Source: Rhabditophanes sp. KR3021 (Eukaryota > Nematoda > Chromadorea > Rhabditida > Alloionematidae). Taken from it: a stretch of DNA of 64,000 bases. Below are positions 60,802 through 64,000 of the stretch, in pieces. Numbering within the stretch: the stretch's first letter is position 1; each line of letters starts with the position of its first letter. Made by a program: the position numbers and the translations under genes. The notes below the pieces were generated by a model, which was not told the DNA's origin, ran no database searches, and worked only from the letters and a program-made list of their open reading frames with translations. Where the stretch lies: contig CAUJLY010000006.1 in the NCBI GenBank assembly GCA_963281155.1, positions 8,122,001-8,186,000 of the forward strand, in the 5' to 3' direction.

Positions 60802-63800
60802 TTAGACAAAATCAGCTGGTTGCCAGCCAACATTCGTTGGAGGTTCAATGCTAGTAGGACTATTATCGATAGTGGTGAAAGAATCCTTTTCACTTTGAAC
60901 GCTAGAAGCATATATTGCTGGGATTTGTGTTGTATTCCCGTTTGAGCTTATAATTGTTGTACCCGATTCTGGCAAAGCAGACGACAATGAAGACGATAGT
61001 GTAGTATTTTTTGCAGATGATGGGGATTGTTCTAATTTTGATGGCGGCTTTTTAGACGCTTCCGGCATCTTACATTCATTCCTACTCTAGAGTTGTCAAT
61101 TGTAAAATATTACGAATAATTTAACGCACCTGTTTAGTCAGCAATTCTTTTTGGTAATAATAAGCCTCGTCAGCAATATTATTTTCTCCGCAATAAGGAA
61201 TATCATTAGCAGTCACAGTAGCTGCAATCTTAACTTGAGCCTTAGCCCCTTTGTCGACTGAATTCTGTTTTACAACTTCACCTTTATTTTGAAAATTATT
61301 GTTAGATGTACTTGGGCCACTGCTAGACCCACTTACGTTTTGTGTCGAAATATTTGCACGGAAGGAAGCGCCACTAGTGGATCCGTGATTTTGCTCATTG
61401 TCTTTGCCACCTACAGCCTGGCTAGCTTTTCTACGAAATCGAGTCATTAAGCCTCCTGAGAGAGATCCGTCAGATTTGGGATTGGTACTGTTTGATCTAG
61501 TTGCACTATGTTTTTGGTGCTTGCTTTCAGCATCCATCGGTATTACATAAAAAGCGACGTCACCGTGTTGATGAAAGGGAACGGCGTAGTCTTTAGCAGT
61601 AAGTAATGGAGAGTTGGCGACATCGTTTCTTTGATAGTCCTTTCTTGGCATTTGTTGGCGTTCTTGTAATTGCTGATAAGTCATCACAGACAATTTTCTC
61701 GGCGGAATAGAGCCTAACTGGGTTCTAGGGATGACTTGATCACAGGTTCCGTAGTATAAAATGGCGACTTGAGTTGGGTCAATCATATATTTTGCAAATA
61801 ATGGCCGTAAAGCTGTGCCGACAGTTAGCGAGTGTCTGGCTTTTAAGGTAACAACTCTAGCTGGCTGGGGTTGATGATTTTTGGATGAAACGTTCGGAGA
61901 TAAAAATTCAACCGTTACATAGACAACTCCCATCAATCGAACACTTCTGTTGTGAAGAGCATCAACGGCTTGCCTCGCTGGATCAATGGTACTACCCGTT
62001 TGAGCATCGACAACTTCGCAGCAATTTTTGTCCATGGCATGAGTCGTAGCTGTATTTACAATCCATCTAGCCACAGATTCTCTCTAAAAGACAAACCAAT
62101 TATATAGTCCAATTATTTACTCAAACTTACTGGATCTTTAAGAGCAATCCTTTCGCTATTAGCACCCTCATTTGTCAGGAGTATGCAGAATTTGTCGACT
62201 TCTTGAGTTTGGCGCAATGGTCTTGGCGATTCGCTTCCTGTATCATCGCTCTTCTCAATATCGCCACTACGTAACTGCAAAACAAAATCATTAGTTTGTC
62301 CAATTATTATTTAATTATATTCAAAGTAAATAGAGGGAAATTTGAGGGTGGAAGTGGAATTTATAATTAAGACAAACCATGCTGTTAAATGTGAAATTAA
62401 TAGTAACAACTTATTTGAACATTCACTCTCAAACAGACCACTCTTTAAGTATTAATCATCAAAAATAGCAACATAAAAATATGATGGCAAATGTAAATAA
62501 TGGTGCAGGGTTATCTTTGAATTATGCAAAATTTTGTTTTGGCTAACATACTAAAAACTCACAGGCACTATATCATTTCACAAACACATCACAAGATCAT
62601 AAATTTGTTAATTTTGTAAATAAACAAAAAATGTTGTTGGAAAAGGTAGAAGTGTACATGTTAATTGTAGAGATACAAAAAGAAAAGAGAAGTTGACATT
62701 AGCTAAATATCTTATTAGAGACCTCTTTAAGTGATGCAGTCCTCAGTTTCGGCTTAGTTTTAGATGAGCATTCCTGAACCTCCAAATGATTATGACACGA
62801 TTGGCAGGCTTCTTTGTCTACATGTGGTGTTGAGGAACAATTTACGACACTTTCCATACGACAAGTATTATTATTACAAGTTGGTGATACAACATTATCA
62901 GTCGTCTCTTTTTCTTTTCGACGAGAGCTGAAACGCGGCCGAATCCATCCCAGATGAACGGAACGAGTACGCTTTTTTTTCTTATTTTCACAATTTACGT
63001 TGGCACACTATAAGAATAAACCAAATATATTTAACACACCATAAATATACATAAACATTGAGTTTGGACTATATAAACAAAATTGATCACTTGTTATATA
63101 AACAATTAATTATCAACAAATAATAATTATTCTATGTTGATAGGATATTAATTATCTGTATATATTCACATATAAAATACAAATACGGTGGCTATTAAAA
63201 CAAAACACAAACTCCAAACAGTGACAACAAATATACAGCAATTTAAAATGCGGTAAGATGGCTATTCAAATATGTACATGTGGTGGTTACAATTGACCAA
63301 AAAATAAAAGTCTATAGCTTGTCAGGTAAGGAAAAGTTTTTTTGACAAAGAAAACACTTGCAAACAATGTACTACAAATATAAAATATGCAAAAGTGTAT
63401 GTAATCATTGTATTAGCATCAAGTGACAATGTGTATATAGTATTATGTGGTGAAAAGATATAAAACTTACCGATGAACCTTTACAATCCCCATCTTTTTT
63501 GCCTGATTTGGCTTTGTTTTTGTCACCCGTTGAGACGCCATGAGTATCACCTGACTCTTCAGATTCTTTGTCTTTGGCATCAGTTGAGATGGCTCGTAAG
63601 TATCGCGGCCAACAATCATACTTTAACAAATGAAAAATTTGATATTGCGCGATATCATAAAGATCATGACAGAAACCTCCCTCCAAGACGGCATCTTTAA
63701 TTGTTTTGTTGGTTGAGTTGTCGATGTTGACGGGTTCAGCACTGTTTGTAATAAAATGACGCTCGTAGATTTCCATACCTTTTGCCTTTCTCGCATTTAT

Positions 63801-64000
63801 AGGCTCATCTGCAATCTTTCTGTACTCTTCCACGGCTAAATAGAAATTCAAATTTTCGGCGCAAAATTGCTGTTCAAGAAAGGACTAAAATGTGTCAAAA
63901 GTCTAATTAAAAGCCTAAATGAATGATGCCTTACTTGAAATGGTTTTCTTTTAATTTCACATTTTAATATCTTTTCAAGATCACTTTCTTTGGGAGTATT
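60802..64000 (-). CDS. RGS12/14 (LOCO)-like G-protein regulator, C-terminal part
   Basis: Partial; runs off the right edge. Exons: 64000..63935, 63884..63471, 63007..62723, 62274..62131, 62083..61130 and 61086..60802, all phase 0; about 730 residues visible. Across the first two exons lies an RGS domain: ESDLEKILKCEIKRKPFQ, then FLEQQFCAENLNFYLAVEEY and LYDIAQYQIFHLLKYDCWPRYLRA. RGS domains speed GTP hydrolysis by Gi/Go/Gq alpha subunits. A basic, Cys-rich linker follows, then two ubiquitin-fold, Raf-like Ras-binding domains in tandem (KFCILLTNEG..IALKDPRESVARWIV and PARVVTLKARHSLTVGTALRPLF). RGS plus tandem RBD is the layout of the RGS12/14 subfamily. A long Ser/Asn/Lys-rich tail ends WQPADFV. 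I see no GoLoco motif after the RBDs. The donor of the 62723 exon (GAG|GTCTCT) is weak, so that junction is less certain. Confidence 0.8.
62275..62722 (-). other. Long intron in the RGS12-like gene
   Basis: 448 bases, several times longer than most introns in the window. AT-rich; no nested gene or RNA motif recognised. Its 5' donor (GTCTCT) is non-typical. Confidence 0.55.
63008..63470 (-). other. Long intron in the RGS12-like gene
   Basis: 463 bases with a standard GTAAGT donor and a TTATAG acceptor. AT-rich; nothing else recognised. Confidence 0.6.

Noticed and set aside
60802..64000. Axin (RGS plus DIX) as identity of the right-edge gene
   Set aside because: No DIX motif at the C-terminus; tandem ubiquitin-fold RBDs after the RGS domain fit RGS12/14 better.

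Overview
This is eukaryotic DNA, very AT-rich, with genes on both strands, short introns (mostly about 37-60 nt) and long AT-rich spacers. Several protein families point to a nematode: a DB-module protein, an SXP/RAL-2 (DUF148) protein, a CPG4-like cysteine protein, a DUF1248/YitH-like protein and a nematode-type insulin. Many start codons lie just downstream of a pyrimidine-rich ...AG acceptor, which fits nematode trans-splicing. The genus cannot be read from the window. Gene models were spliced by hand from GT..AG sites and reading-frame continuity; no similarity search was run.

Layout. 0-0.65 kb: 3' part of an unrecognised minus-strand gene. 3.1-3.7 kb: Ly-6/three-finger-like membrane protein. 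9.8-10.1 kb: small two-exon secreted peptide precursor. 11.2-13.5 kb: SYG-1/Kirrel adhesion protein. 13.6-22.7 kb: gene-poor. 22.7-23.9 kb: DUF1248-like protein with a 34-nt intron or a frameshift. 24.4-25.3 kb: DB-module secreted protein. 26.6-28.2 kb: ENTPD5/6-type apyrase. 30.8-31.9 kb: type II membrane protein with a CPG4-like domain. 33.2-33.9 kb: ARF6. 36.8-37.2 kb: HMG-box protein. 37.8-44.2 kb: SCC-2/NIPBL cohesin loader, a single 6.4-kb exon. 45.3-46.2 kb: mitochondrial oxoglutarate carrier. 46.4-53.2 kb: a cluster of secreted-protein genes (SXP/RAL-2 with an N/Q-rich region, an orphan 6-Cys protein, a divergent pair of triple-repeat Cys proteins, a glycine-rich protein and an insulin-like peptide). 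56.6-59.6 kb: lysine-degradation enzyme AASS. 60.8-64 kb: an RGS12/LOCO-like regulator cut by the right edge.

The conserved genes have unrelated jobs: cohesin loading, vesicle traffic, lysine catabolism, G-protein signalling and synaptic adhesion. There is no operon-like functional set. The least described material is the secreted cluster. Its divergent pair encodes proteins built from three copies of one spacing, C-x10-C-x(12-16)-C-x6-C, and I cannot assign them to any named domain. Several small secreted-protein genes have clear TATA boxes, which helps fix their start codons.
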